Below, in pieces: positions 22,135-31,819 of a DNA stretch of 40,624 nucleotides. The DNA lies in assembly GCA_934613645.1 (NCBI GenBank), contig CAKTTC010000016.1, positions 1 through 40,624 of the forward strand, given 5' to 3'. Below the pieces are notes generated by a model that was given only the letters and a program-made list of their open reading frames with translations, was not told the DNA's origin and did no database searches. This stretch comes from an uncultured Opitutales bacterium. GTDB lineage: Bacteria > Verrucomicrobiota > Verrucomicrobiia > Opitutales > Intestinicryptomonadaceae. The translations under genes and the position numbers were made by a program. The number at the start of each line of letters is the position of its first letter. Positions within the stretch are counted from its first letter, which is position 1.

Positions 22135-22578
22135 AAAAAAGCGCGAGGCTCGAGGCAGGACTTTATTAGACTTTAGCGCGCTCCTATCGTCGCTATGCTC
22201 TTGGCTTCGCCAATTCAACGTAAGCGGGCTGAAGCCCGTAACCACAAAAGTTGCCGTAGGCAAGCTTTTGGGGAGAATAAAACACGAAGTGTTTTATCCA
22301 AAGGGCGACCACGTTTACGTGGGAAGCTTTGCCGTAGGCAAAGAGCCGAGCGAAGCGAGTGCCGAGACATTTGTGAAACAAATGCGAGTTCAAAACAGCG
22401 CGGATTTTGCAACGCAAAACCAAGCGAGCGAGTTCAATCGAAGCCAAAACCAAGTGATGTCCGAGAGCGTTTCTTGCGGCGGTTTTTTATCGTAGGAGAT
22501 TGAACAAAGTTCAATCTCATATGCTTATAAATAGCGAAACCGCCGCCGCAAGAAACGCGCCCTCGCGCTTTTTTTTTC
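22135..22578. repeat. Long nested palindrome, copy 2, with a hairpin-dense interior
   Basis: Starts A6-GCGCGAGGCTCGAGG (as at 1013) and ends CGCCCTCGCGC-T10. Inner arms CGTTTCTTGCGGCGG (22468-22482) and CCGCCGCCGCAAGAAACG (22540-22557) are complementary around GAGATTGAAC-aaa-GTTCAATCTC. The extra ~290 bp interior compared with copy 1 holds at least six perfect short stems, among them AAAACAC-gaa-GTGTTTT, CCACGT-tt-ACGTGG, CTTTGCC-gta-GGCAAAG and CATTTGT-gaa-ACAAATG. One piece (22249-22277) is an inverted relative of 171-200. It ends 66 nt before the giant pilin-like gene. Confidence 0.8.
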
Positions 22579-22644
22579 TTGCGTTGCGGGAACGGCTTTA
22601 ATAGTGTGGTTGTCATCAAAACAATTTCTACTTTTTTCGAAAAA

Positions 22645-25600
22645 ATGAATACCCCCCGTATACAGAAAAAACAGAGAAAGGCGTTTGCGCTTGTTCTTGC
22701 GCTTGCGCTTATGGGCTTTATGGTGCTGCTTACAGTGTCGCTTGCGACAATGGTTAGCATGCAGACCAAGCTGAGTAAACAGGCGGAAAACACGTTCAAG
22801 GCCAAACAGGCGGCGAAGTTTTCGGCATATCAGGCTATGGGACAAATCCAGTCGACACTGGGGCCCGACCAGCGCATAACCGCCAACGCGGCAATACTTA
22901 CGGACTCGATTCACTCGGGAATAACGAGCTTGGATAACGACTCCAACTTTAATTGGTGGTCGTCGCCGATGCGTATAAGAAGAACCGACGCCGACGATAT
23001 TTCGGGGTCGGTTGCGCCCAATAAATACTGGGTCGGCGTGTGGAATTCCGCGCGCGGGCTGCACCCCGCCAAACAGGAGCGCAGAGAGTCGCGTTCGTCG
23101 TATGTCCAGAACGTGAAAGACCGCGCAATAACGTGGCTTGTTTCGGGCAACGAATACGCTTCGGAGGCGAACGTCAAAAACGGCGCGACCGACGCGGATA
23201 TCCGCTACAAGCCCGATAACAGACTTAAAGAGGGCGAATTCGTGCGCGTTGCAACGCGCAATTCCTACGCGCGCTTCGACGGCAGAAGGGATTCGTTCGA
23301 CGACGTTGTAGCCCCCATCGTGGAGCTTGAGCAGGATACCGACAACGACACCGTTGAGCGCGATTCGGGCATTCAGCACAGAATTGCGTGGTGGGTTTCC
23401 GACGAAGGCCAGAAGGCGTCGCTCAACGCCATCGCAAGCTACGACTTTAAAATGCACGCGCGCTCGGTCAACAAATTCAGAATACAGAGCCTGCCGTTCT
23501 ACTCGGGCGTGCAGGGCTTGACGCTCGGCTCGACGGACTCGCGCCTTTACGATATAGAGCTTGACGACGACGGCTCAGACAACTCGGGCGTGATGATTGC
23601 AAGAAACGCCACAACCCTCGCCGACCTCGACGCAATAGCGAGCGCGGCCGTTTCGCCCGATACCCCTCCGTCGAAACTGCTTTTCCACGCGGCTACGTGC
23701 AACACAAAGGGCGTTCTTGTGAACGTTCGCGACGGCGGTTTGAAGAAAGACCTTTCGCTCGGCCTTATCCAGACGAACGCCAAAGACGACGAATACGCCA
23801 AAACCACCGAGCAGGAAATCAAGACAATGCCCGAATACTTCCCGCGCCCCTACGGCGTGGCGGGCTATATGGCGAAAATCCCCGCGTATCCGATTGTCTT
23901 TACCAACAGATCAAAGTGGAAACACACGAGAATCGAAAACAAGCCGAAACTTCTCGACGCCAACGAAAACGGGGGCAGGGAGTTCGCGGGGCACATCTTC
24001 GGCCCGCAGATTTTCGGCACGGAAAAGAAGGTCGGCAATTACGAGGCAATGTCGGGGCTTAACGGCAGCGGCGAAACGTTCTGGGCGTCGCTCTACGATA
24101 CCGACAAGTCGCTTTTCAAAGACCCCGGCGGCGCGTTGTGGGACCAGCTGCGCTCATACTACAACCTGCGCTCGCCCGACAATCCCGCAGGCTCGGTAAT
24201 CAGCGCGCGCGTGCAGACCGACGACCGCTACGGCGCAAAGCCCGTTGTGAAGCGTTTCCAAATACACTTCGTCCCCGCGTTCGTGAATTGGACGGCGCAG
24301 AAATACGGACTGCGCCTGCACATAATCCCGATGCTCGTTTTGTGGAATCCCTACGATACGAAAATCGGCGAAGACGCCTACTATGCAATCCGCGTTTCCA
24401 CCGACGACATCTACCGCTACTTCTCGCCAATCGGCTCGTTCCGCTTCGCCATAGGCTACAAATCGGGCAGCTACTTCCAGTGCCTGCGCGACCACCTCGC
24501 GGAAAGAATCAGCTTCCCGAACGGTTTGTTCCCCAACGGCGGATTGTTTGACGACGACTACAAAAAGCGCAACGGTTTTCTTACCACTAAATTCTGGACA
24601 TACGGCGGCGGAAGCATGATATCGGGCGGTAATAACGACTATATCAGCGGAAGCCAGCAGGGCTTTATTTCGCAAACTTCGCCTTTCAGATCAATGAACG
24701 GCGCAGACAAAACGTGGTATCCGCTCGGCTACGGAACAATAGCGCGCGGAACGGTAGCCAAAAACTCGGGTGAACGCAACACGCGCTATTTCATACACTA
24801 TGCCGGCGGATACGGCAGTGTAAATTACGCGAACAGGCTGGAATTTAAGTCGTTCGCAATCGGGAATATAGGTCTTGAAGAGCGTGCAACCGAAAAATCG
24901 GTGAATGCCTACTACTTTGAGCATATCCTCAATGAGGACAACATGACGGACATGGTTATGCTCTATTCAAACAACACCGACAGACAGAATCTCGACGAAA
25001 GAGTCTCCAAAATCGGGCGCGTGCTTAAAGTTCCGCTGTTCCTTAACAACCTCTACGTCAGCCTTTGCCATGGCGACTACAATTCTGTGGCCGATTACCA
25101 GAACGACAAAGTTTTCTGCGGACAGCGTCTGATTGACGCATACCAAGTTCCCACAAACGGCTCGCAGATTTTGTCGGCGAATTCCGACCGAGTCGCCACT
25201 GCCGACATGCACTTCCTCGCCTACGACCCTTCGGGTATAGACGCGGGGGCAACAAAGGTTTTTGCAATGCGTTCGCCCGTAAACTACTTCGGCGACGCTT
25301 CGAAAACTTCGAGCAACAGCGGTAAAAACGGGCCCAACGGCTTCATGGAAAATAACGGCAGATTCCCGTATGTGGAACTGAAGGCCGAACTTTTGCCCGT
25401 CGGCGAGGGCGGCAACTTGGGCGGCTGCTTCTATGTAGACGTTCCGCACCCCGAAATGGAGCACAATGCCAAGTATAACAGCAACAGGCCGCAGGTTATA
25501 AATGTGGTAAGAGGCGGCAGCGAAAGCGGCGGCAGTTCCGAAGCTCACTGGAACCCGCAAAACAGCTGGGACAGCTCAGTTACAAACCCCTATATACTGT

Positions 25601-28581
25601 TCGACTTGCAGACAATCAGGGACGACAACTTTACCGACATCTGCGGAAACAGTTCTTCAGCCCTCAGCATAAGCGACTTGTATATCGATATGGATATTGT
25701 CCCGACCATGCCCTTTTCAAATTCGGGATACGCCACCGCTCAGGGCACTATGAATACGACAATGCAGCATACGCCGCTTGCATACGGCTTCGGTTTTGCA
25801 ACGTCTACGGCTTCCGCAACCACGGAGGAAAGGCAGCTTTCGCTCTCAATCTGGATTTACAGAAAAGACGGCATGACGTTTGAAAAAATGCGTCCGATGA
25901 ATCAGAACGAATCATACCTCGGCGAGGGAACGGGCGTCGATTTCGTCCCGCTTTTGGCGCATTTCAAGGGGCTTAAGAACTTCATTCAGAGAAAGTATCC
26001 CAGTTTCCCCAACCCGACGTTGTCGCCGAGAAAGGTTAACAAGTCTGACAACAACATTCTCTGGAGCAACACGAGAATGCCGGGGTATATGGCGTTCCAA
26101 AACAATCCCGCCGCGGGCAGCGGCACGGGCACGGGCTCGCTGCTTTCAATGGATCCGCCCGTGAATTATTTCCAGAGGATAGACAGCAGGATAAGGACGG
26201 ATACGGTTTACAGAAAGGACGACTCCAAATTCCAAGCCGCCATTGAGGCGTTGCCCAGCACTGCCGGCAATTCGGGAACTTCGAGAAATCTTTCGGCTTC
26301 GGACTTCTATCTGAAGTTTATCGACAACGCCAATTATGTAGACGCAAGAACCGCAAGCAACCAGCGCGCGGCGTTCAATGCGCGTTTCTTCATCAACTGG
26401 CTGCCCATAAACCCGCGCCGCCATTCGGCAAACAACTGGCCGTGGAAACCCACCAGTTCGGCAACCACCCCCGCCGTGGGCGATTTTCTCCCCGCGGCAA
26501 TAAAGCCACTCGGCGGAACTACGGTGATTTCCTCGGGCGAAGCAGCCAACAACTCATACGCAACCAAGCTGCAAAACGTGGTTTCTGAATACATTCCCTA
26601 CGGTATTGTTTTCGGCCACCCGTATGCCGACGAAGAAGAGTCTGACCGTAACGGCGTAAGCCCCATTACAAACAAGAGGCTTTTCGTCAACGGCTCAATG
26701 CTTGCCACATACAATTCGCTCGACTTCAACACCCGCGAAGACAACAGAAAAGACGAAAGCCGCTACTGGGGCAGAAACAACAAAACCGCCTACGCTTCCG
26801 ACTTCGTCTACGCCGACGACCGCTCGCGCGCGCCGCAGTTCGGCGGAGTCTCGGAAATGGGCTACAAAATTTCGTCCACGAGCGACTCCACCGCATACAT
26901 CGGGCTTTCAAGCTCCAGCGGAACCGATGTCAACGCCCTCCACCACATCTTGCGCGAAGAGGAGGTTGTCCACAACATAGCAAACTTGGCGGGCGCTCAC
27001 CTGACTTTCGGCGAGGGCAAGACGGAATCGGCCTCCCCCCACGAATCGTATCAGGGCTACGCCAACCAGACTTCCGGCAAGCGCGCGTGGCAGGTTTCAT
27101 ACGCGTTGCGTTCGCCCGAAAATATGACTGTCGACATGGCGATAGGCAATTCGCTTTGCCCCAACAGAATTTGCCCCGAATACACCCACCAGATAATGTG
27201 GCTTGACGAGTCGTGCATAATGAACGATGCAAACCTCGGCGGTGCAAGCAAAACGGGCGTAAAAGACGGCAAGCGTTCGGCAAACGGCGCGGAAGACAAG
27301 GTTGTTGCCTACGACACCTCTTGGCACTTGAACGACGCCCTTTGGGACGAATACTTCTTCTCCACTTTGCCCTACCGCCAAAAGGAGTGGTCTACAAACT
27401 ACAATATGGGCAAGGGCGTTGCGACTCCGCAAAACCCGCGCATACAGTATGTCAGCACCCAAACCACCGACGACTATCTGACTGTGGCCGATATGAGGTA
27501 TTCAAAAGACCCCTCCGACAAGCAGTTCGAAGAAAACGCGGGCAAGCTTTGGGTGAACGGGCCTTTCAACGTGAACTCAACGAACATCGACGCGTGGAAG
27601 GCAATTCTTTCGACATACTACGGCCAGTCTATCGAAGGCTACAACGGCGGGCTTACCGACAACCGCGCAAGCGCGCCGTTCCACAGATGGCAGGCTCCGC
27701 TCGACGCCAAAAACAAGGTTACAAGCTCCACGTCAATCTCGCAGGAAGAGGCAATCTTTACGGGATACAGGGCGTTGTCGAACTCGGAAATCGAGGAACT
27801 TGCGGCGTCCATTGTGGAACACATCAAGGATAGGGGCCCGTTCTATTCGATGAGCGATTTCGTCAACCGCGCCGCCGCCAACTACTCGGCGGAGGAACGC
27901 TACGGAATAAGAAACAACCCCGACGCCGCTGCGGTAGACCTTTCCACGCAGGAATCGCAGGTGACGCCGTCGGTTCTTAATTCAATGATGCAAAGCGGCG
28001 GCGAAACATACCGCGTAGGCCATTCGCAAAAGGGCGTTTTGCAGGCGGCAATAGACGCAACTTCAATCAATTCGCAGTTGCACAAACGCTACATCATCAC
28101 GCCCGACAAGGTTCTTAACACCGTCTGGAAAGACCACTACCAGTTCAAATACTTCTCCGACACCCGCAACGTTTGGGAAAACTGGCGTGCGTCAATCGGC
28201 CCTGCGGCAACGGGCGCGCCCGCGTATTTGATGCAGCAGGATTTGCTTGCAAGGCTCGGCTCATTCCTCACCGTCCGCTCCGACACGTTCAAAATCAGAG
28301 CCTACGGCGAAATCCGCAATCCCGTTTCGGGCGTTGTAGAGGCAAAGGCTTGGTGCGAAATGGTCGTGCAGAGAACGCCCGAATACGTAGACAATTCGGA
28401 ATTCGGCAACGCCCCCGCCGACATCTACGGCAGAGAAAAGGAGCTTGGCTACCAGCCGAACATGACCGAATACAACACCGTTATGAACGAATCCAACGGC
28501 GGGCTTACAAAACTCAACCAGCAGTTGGGCAGACGCTTCAAGATTGTCTCGTTCCGCTGGCTCAACGAAAACGAAATTTAG
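22645..28581 (+). CDS. Giant pilin-like surface protein (Verru_Chthon cassette protein A type)
   Basis: A 1978-aa protein from the ATG at 22645; the frame is open 22 codons further up, but those would precede the pilin-like head. The head (MNTPRIQKKQRKAFALVLAL, then ALMGFMVLLTVSLATMV) is a type IV prepilin-like leader and transmembrane helix with a basic stretch before AF; the usual Glu at +5 is absent. The long body is S/N/G/Y-rich and extracellular in character. Near residue 1725 a GspK-like segment occurs (ALSNSEIEELAASIVEHI, RGPFYSMSDFVNR), which I associate with the verrucomicrobial family TIGR02600. In other genomes this protein heads a four-gene cassette of minor-pilin-like proteins; here only one small secreted companion follows, 3 nt downstream. 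Function unknown; a surface or secretion role is inferred. Confidence 0.85.
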   Translation: MNTPRIQKKQRKAFALVLALALMGFMVLLTVSLATMVSMQTKLSKQAENTFKAKQAAKFSAYQAMGQIQSTLGPDQRITANAAILTDSIHSGITSLDNDSNFNWWSSPMRIRRTDADDISGSVAPNKYWVGVWNSARGLHPAKQERRESRSSYVQNVKDRAITWLVSGNEYASEANVKNGATDADIRYKPDNRLKEGEFVRVATRNSYARFDGRRDSFDDVVAPIVELEQDTDNDTVERDSGIQHRIAWWVSDEGQKASLNAIASYDFKMHARSVNKFRIQSLPFYSGVQGLTLGSTDSRLYDIELDDDGSDNSGVMIARNATTLADLDAIASAAVSPDTPPSKLLFHAATCNTKGVLVNVRDGGLKKDLSLGLIQTNAKDDEYAKTTEQEIKTMPEYFPRPYGVAGYMAKIPAYPIVFTNRSKWKHTRIENKPKLLDANENGGREFAGHIFGPQIFGTEKKVGNYEAMSGLNGSGETFWASLYDTDKSLFKDPGGALWDQLRSYYNLRSPDNPAGSVISARVQTDDRYGAKPVVKRFQIHFVPAFVNWTAQKYGLRLHIIPMLVLWNPYDTKIGEDAYYAIRVSTDDIYRYFSPIGSFRFAIGYKSGSYFQCLRDHLAERISFPNGLFPNGGLFDDDYKKRNGFLTTKFWTYGGGSMISGGNNDYISGSQQGFISQTSPFRSMNGADKTWYPLGYGTIARGTVAKNSGERNTRYFIHYAGGYGSVNYANRLEFKSFAIGNIGLEERATEKSVNAYYFEHILNEDNMTDMVMLYSNNTDRQNLDERVSKIGRVLKVPLFLNNLYVSLCHGDYNSVADYQNDKVFCGQRLIDAYQVPTNGSQILSANSDRVATADMHFLAYDPSGIDAGATKVFAMRSPVNYFGDASKTSSNSGKNGPNGFMENNGRFPYVELKAELLPVGEGGNLGGCFYVDVPHPEMEHNAKYNSNRPQVINVVRGGSESGGSSEAHWNPQNSWDSSVTNPYILFDLQTIRDDNFTDICGNSSSALSISDLYIDMDIVPTMPFSNSGYATAQGTMNTTMQHTPLAYGFGFATSTASATTEERQLSLSIWIYRKDGMTFEKMRPMNQNESYLGEGTGVDFVPLLAHFKGLKNFIQRKYPSFPNPTLSPRKVNKSDNNILWSNTRMPGYMAFQNNPAAGSGTGTGSLLSMDPPVNYFQRIDSRIRTDTVYRKDDSKFQAAIEALPSTAGNSGTSRNLSASDFYLKFIDNANYVDARTASNQRAAFNARFFINWLPINPRRHSANNWPWKPTSSATTPAVGDFLPAAIKPLGGTTVISSGEAANNSYATKLQNVVSEYIPYGIVFGHPYADEEESDRNGVSPITNKRLFVNGSMLATYNSLDFNTREDNRKDESRYWGRNNKTAYASDFVYADDRSRAPQFGGVSEMGYKISSTSDSTAYIGLSSSSGTDVNALHHILREEEVVHNIANLAGAHLTFGEGKTESASPHESYQGYANQTSGKRAWQVSYALRSPENMTVDMAIGNSLCPNRICPEYTHQIMWLDESCIMNDANLGGASKTGVKDGKRSANGAEDKVVAYDTSWHLNDALWDEYFFSTLPYRQKEWSTNYNMGKGVATPQNPRIQYVSTQTTDDYLTVADMRYSKDPSDKQFEENAGKLWVNGPFNVNSTNIDAWKAILSTYYGQSIEGYNGGLTDNRASAPFHRWQAPLDAKNKVTSSTSISQEEAIFTGYRALSNSEIEELAASIVEHIKDRGPFYSMSDFVNRAAANYSAEERYGIRNNPDAAAVDLSTQESQVTPSVLNSMMQSGGETYRVGHSQKGVLQAAIDATSINSQLHKRYIITPDKVLNTVWKDHYQFKYFSDTRNVWENWRASIGPAATGAPAYLMQQDLLARLGSFLTVRSDTFKIRAYGEIRNPVSGVVEAKAWCEMVVQRTPEYVDNSEFGNAPADIYGREKELGYQPNMTEYNTVMNESNGGLTKLNQQLGRRFKIVSFRWLNENEI

Positions 28582-28584
28582 GCA

Positions 28585-29292
28585 ATGCTAAACAACACAA
28601 TGACAAAACTTTTTGTAGGTCTTGTCGCGTTCTTGGGCTTCGGTCTGTGCGCGGCGTCGGCAAGGGACATTTCGGTAAACATAAACATATACAAGTTTGT
28701 GTTTATCCGCTCCGTGGGCACGCGCAGCAACAGGAGTGCGCTGGAGTCGGAATATTGGTATAAATCGGGCGGGCAGTGGCACTCGTTTTCGGTCGACGGA
28801 AACAGGGCTTCCATTTCCTACACGGGCTCTGACAGGCTTACGCTGTTCAAGAAAATCGGCAAAGACGAGAAGGACGACAAGTCGTTTTCGCCTTTGCAGG
28901 AGGTTATTTTACCCTCGAGCGCGCGCGATATTTTCCTGCTGATGATTGAGCGCAACGGTTCGGCGGAGTTCTTCCCGATGAACGTTTCGCCCGACAGAAT
29001 GCCGCGCGGAAAAATCGCCGTGATGAACCTCTCCGCGCGCGCGTTGGGCGTTATGTTCGACAAGGAAATGGGCGGGCTTAAGCGCGGTTCGCACCACATC
29101 TTTACGCCCTCGAAAAAGACGGGAGACAACCCGATTCCAATCCAGATTGCAACGCGCGTTGACGGCAAGTGGGAGGTTATCTACAAAAACAGGGTTCGTT
29201 GCGAGAAATCAAAACGCAACATTCTGCTGATTTACGATACTTCCACAAACTCGAAGCTGCCGCAGTTCAACGTCCGCACTGTTGAATACTAA
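28585..29292 (+). CDS. Small exported protein co-transcribed with the giant pilin-like gene
   Basis: A 235-aa protein that I do not recognise. It has a signal peptide (MTKLFVGLVAFLGFGLCAAS from the second ATG at 28600; the first ATG is 28585). The mature part is beta-rich, with the blocks SVNINIYKFVFIRSVG, VILPSSARDIFLLMIERNG, GKIAVMNLSARALGVMFDKE and NILLIYDTSTN. It begins 3 nt after the giant gene's stop and has a terminator 75 nt after its own stop, so the pair forms a two-gene operon. A periplasmic partner or assembly factor of the giant protein is the simplest reading. Confidence 0.75.
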   Translation: MLNNTMTKLFVGLVAFLGFGLCAASARDISVNINIYKFVFIRSVGTRSNRSALESEYWYKSGGQWHSFSVDGNRASISYTGSDRLTLFKKIGKDEKDDKSFSPLQEVILPSSARDIFLLMIERNGSAEFFPMNVSPDRMPRGKIAVMNLSARALGVMFDKEMGGLKRGSHHIFTPSKKTGDNPIPIQIATRVDGKWEVIYKNRVRCEKSKRNILLIYDTSTNSKLPQFNVRTVEY

Positions 29293-29366
29293 GGCGCGCG
29301 GCGCGGGCGGAAACGTTCGGGCGCAAGGCTTGGACGCAGGTGCGGGAGTGGCGCGAAGAAACAAAA

Positions 29367-29402
29367 AAGGCTGTCGGTTGAATCCGACGGCCTTTTGTTT
29401 TG
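29367..29402 (+). terminator. Terminator of the giant-protein operon
   Basis: AAGGCTGTCGG-ttgaat-CCGACGGCCTT (one G-T pair) followed by TTGTTTTG. The A6 before the stem also allows use on the minus strand. Confidence 0.82.
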
Positions 29403-29520
29403 GGAATTGCGGTTTCGTTTTGAAAAGCCGGTTTCGCGCGGCTGTTTTTTTCGGGCGTTCGCCGCAGGGATTTTGAGCTTGCTTGCGCTTTGCCATACGC
29501 GCGGGCGGCGCGGCGGGCAA

Positions 29521-29560
29521 GCGGCACTTCGGGCGGGTAGGCGGCACTTCGGGCGGGCGG
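29521..29560. repeat. Tandem duplication of a 20-bp G-rich unit
   Basis: GCGGCACTTCGGGCGGGTAG is followed directly by the same unit with one C/T and one A/G difference at the end. It lies in a G-rich low-complexity gap (29403-29561) between convergent genes, right at the 3' end of the glycosidase pseudogene. Confidence 0.8.
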
Positions 29561-29561
29561 G

Positions 29562-31662
29562 TTATTCGCCAAGCCTTGTTTTATACATTGTTTTGCCGAC
29601 CTCGCGCAGGACTTCGACCATTTCGGCGTAGGGAGTGTCGCAAATGTCGGTGAAGCCCGTGTTGAAGTTTTCGCCGTCGAAGCGTTCCGTGGTTGCCTGA
29701 TCTGAAAATTGGTGCCAGTGCGTGCCCACTATGAACGGGTTTTCGAGCGCGTCGGAAACGTAGCGTTTGTAGGCTTTGGCGCGCTCTTTTTGGTTGGGCG
29801 TAAACATAAGCGAAGTGTGGAATTTGCCCGTGTCGGCGGTTGAGCCGAAGTGGAATTCGCCTATGACTACGGGCTTGTCGATTCCCTCGGGAAGCCCTAC
29901 GTTGTCCATTCTGTAGCGGTAGCGGTTGAAACTGAGAACGTCGCAATACTTGGCGGCAATGGAAATGATTGCGGGGTTGTGGTCGGAGAAGCGGCAGCCC
30001 ATATACAGGAGGGCGGGGTCGAATTTTTTGATTTCGTCCCTGATTGTTGAGAAATATTTTTCCACAACCTTCAGGCTGAACGCCTCCAAATCCGCTGCCG
30101 AAGCGTGTTCGGGAACTTCGGTCAGCTCGAGCACGGCGCGCCAGTCGGCGTAGTTCGCGCGCCGTGCCTTGTTGAGCGCGGAAATGTCGCCGTATTTCGC
30201 CTTCAGGTCTTCCACAAAGACTTTTTTGCCGAAAAACTTGGCGGGCGAACCCAGAACAAGCCTTGCCAGATGTCCGTTTCTGCCCCATTTGTGCTCGTTG
30301 TCGACAAACAACCCCGCGCACCACGGATTGGAAAATTCAGCCTTGCGCGCCTGAAAAACGCCGCGCAGATACGCCGCAAATGCGGGGTCGAAGGGGTCGC
30401 AAATGCCCCACCACGCGCCGCGGCTGCCGGTAAACATCGGCCCGCGCGTTTCGATTCGCTCAATGAACGGCGTTTTGTTTTGCCCGCGTATGAGTTTGTC
30501 GGACGAATTGGCCATTGTGTTCAGCCCCCAGCTGTGCAGGCGGCGGTGCGAGATGTCGGCGTAGGCGTTGCGCCAGTTTGCGCCGTATTTGCGCATGAGG
30601 TTTGCGGCGGAAAAATCGTAGGTGCGCTTTATCCCCTCCTGAACGTAGTAGGGCGCGAGAAGCTCGTCGTTGGTGCGGTAGAATTGCGCGAAGGCGTCGT
30701 CGGGTGCGGGCAGGTTTTCGAAATAGTTGTCGCGCCCGTCAAGCGGCGTCACCCCCCGACGACGGCGAAACGCGCACAACCCCGTGCGACCAGAACAAAT
30801 GCCCTTCGGGGGCGACCAGCCACCACTTTCCGCCGTATTTTTGCACTCTGAACCTCCCCGTGGCCTCCAGCTTCTTGCCGAGCCACCCGCCGAATTTGTC
30901 GCGGTCGGCGGGGGCGGGGTGCGCGCGCAGGTCGGCTTCCTCCTCCGCTTTTTGCCTTGCGAAGTCGGCATCGGAAAGCACCTTGTTTTTCCAGTGTTTG
31001 AACTTAAACTGGCCGTATTTGTCGATGAACGGGAAGAACTGCTCGGGCGACATCGAATAGTGGTCGGGCAGCTTTTTTGCGGACGTGTCGAGCGCGGTTA
31101 TTTTTGAAATTCTGATATCGGGAAATTCCGACATCGGCGCGGTTGTTGAAAAGCGGAAAAACGCGACTGCCGCCACTTTTGCCATATCGCCGTTCGCGGT
31201 TCTGTCGCCGCGCAAAAACGGGTCGTTGCGCATAAGCTTCATTTGCGCGAGTATTTCGGGGTGGGCGAGTTTGGGGTAGCCTTCAATTACGGTGCGCTTG
31301 CCCTTTCCGCCAATCAACGCCGTCATTGCGCGGTTTTGCTCTCGCGCTTTTGGGCGCGACGCGTCGAAGAAATCGACGCTCAGCATTGTGGAGTATTCGC
31401 CGTCGACGTTTTCGTATTCAATTTCGATATCGGTATTGTTTGAAAGGTCGAAGTTGCCGACAATCCTGAACGCCGCGGGAAGCTTTATGCGCCCGAGGCC
31501 GTCGCGCGGGGCGGGTGTATTGTCGTCGGCGGGATTTCTGCCGATTAGGACTTTTTCGGCGGGCGTTGACGCGTCGAAAAGCACGATGTTTTCGGCGCGG
31601 AGTGCGGACGCGAATGCCAAAACCGCCCCGCCTGCCGCAAGATAAAAAGCAACATTTTTCAT
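29562..31662 (-). pseudogene. GH50/agarase-like secreted glycosidase, interrupted by a +1 frameshift
   Basis: Two overlapping frames encode successive halves of one ~699-aa enzyme. The 5' part (31662 down to about 30757) starts MKNVAFYLAAGGAVLAFASA (signal peptide; AGGAAAGG upstream), has a carbohydrate-binding-like domain, then TGRFRVQ-like KYGGKWWLVAPEGHLFWSHG. It then runs into a stop just after SPSSGGDAA. The 3' part continues in the other frame from GVTPLDGRDNYFENLP to the end at 29562, including the likely acid/base Glu in FVDNEHKWG and nucleophile Glu in VIGEFHFG. Deleting one base from the six G (plus strand C6 at 30752-30757) joins them perfectly. The cause could be a true frameshift, slippage or an assembly error. 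Agarase-like naming is from these motifs; the real substrate may differ. Confidence 0.85.
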
Positions 31663-31730
31663 CAAAAAACCTTTCCTGTTTCCGTTTAATCCGTATCGAA
31701 TTTTAAGCCCGCTGCAGTTTTTGCTCAACG

Positions 31731-31763
31731 AAAAAAATAGCCCGTTTTGCAAAAAAACGGACT
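31731..31763 (-). terminator. Terminator between the CE15 esterase and glycosidase genes
   Basis: On the minus strand AGTCCGTTTT-tttgc-AAAACGGGCT (one mismatch) is followed by a T7 run. It lies about 57 nt after the esterase stop and 69 nt before the next start, so the glycosidase probably has its own promoter. Confidence 0.75.
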
Positions 31764-31819
31764 TGTTTTGTTTTTCGCTTTTGTCGGCGGAATTTTACGG
31801 CGCGCCCTGTTTGCGCGGT

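Noticed and set aside
22268..22495. 75-codon plus-strand frame in the hairpin-dense repeat region
   Set aside because: The codons are just the short palindromes; no RBS, and related repeat sequence elsewhere does not keep the frame.
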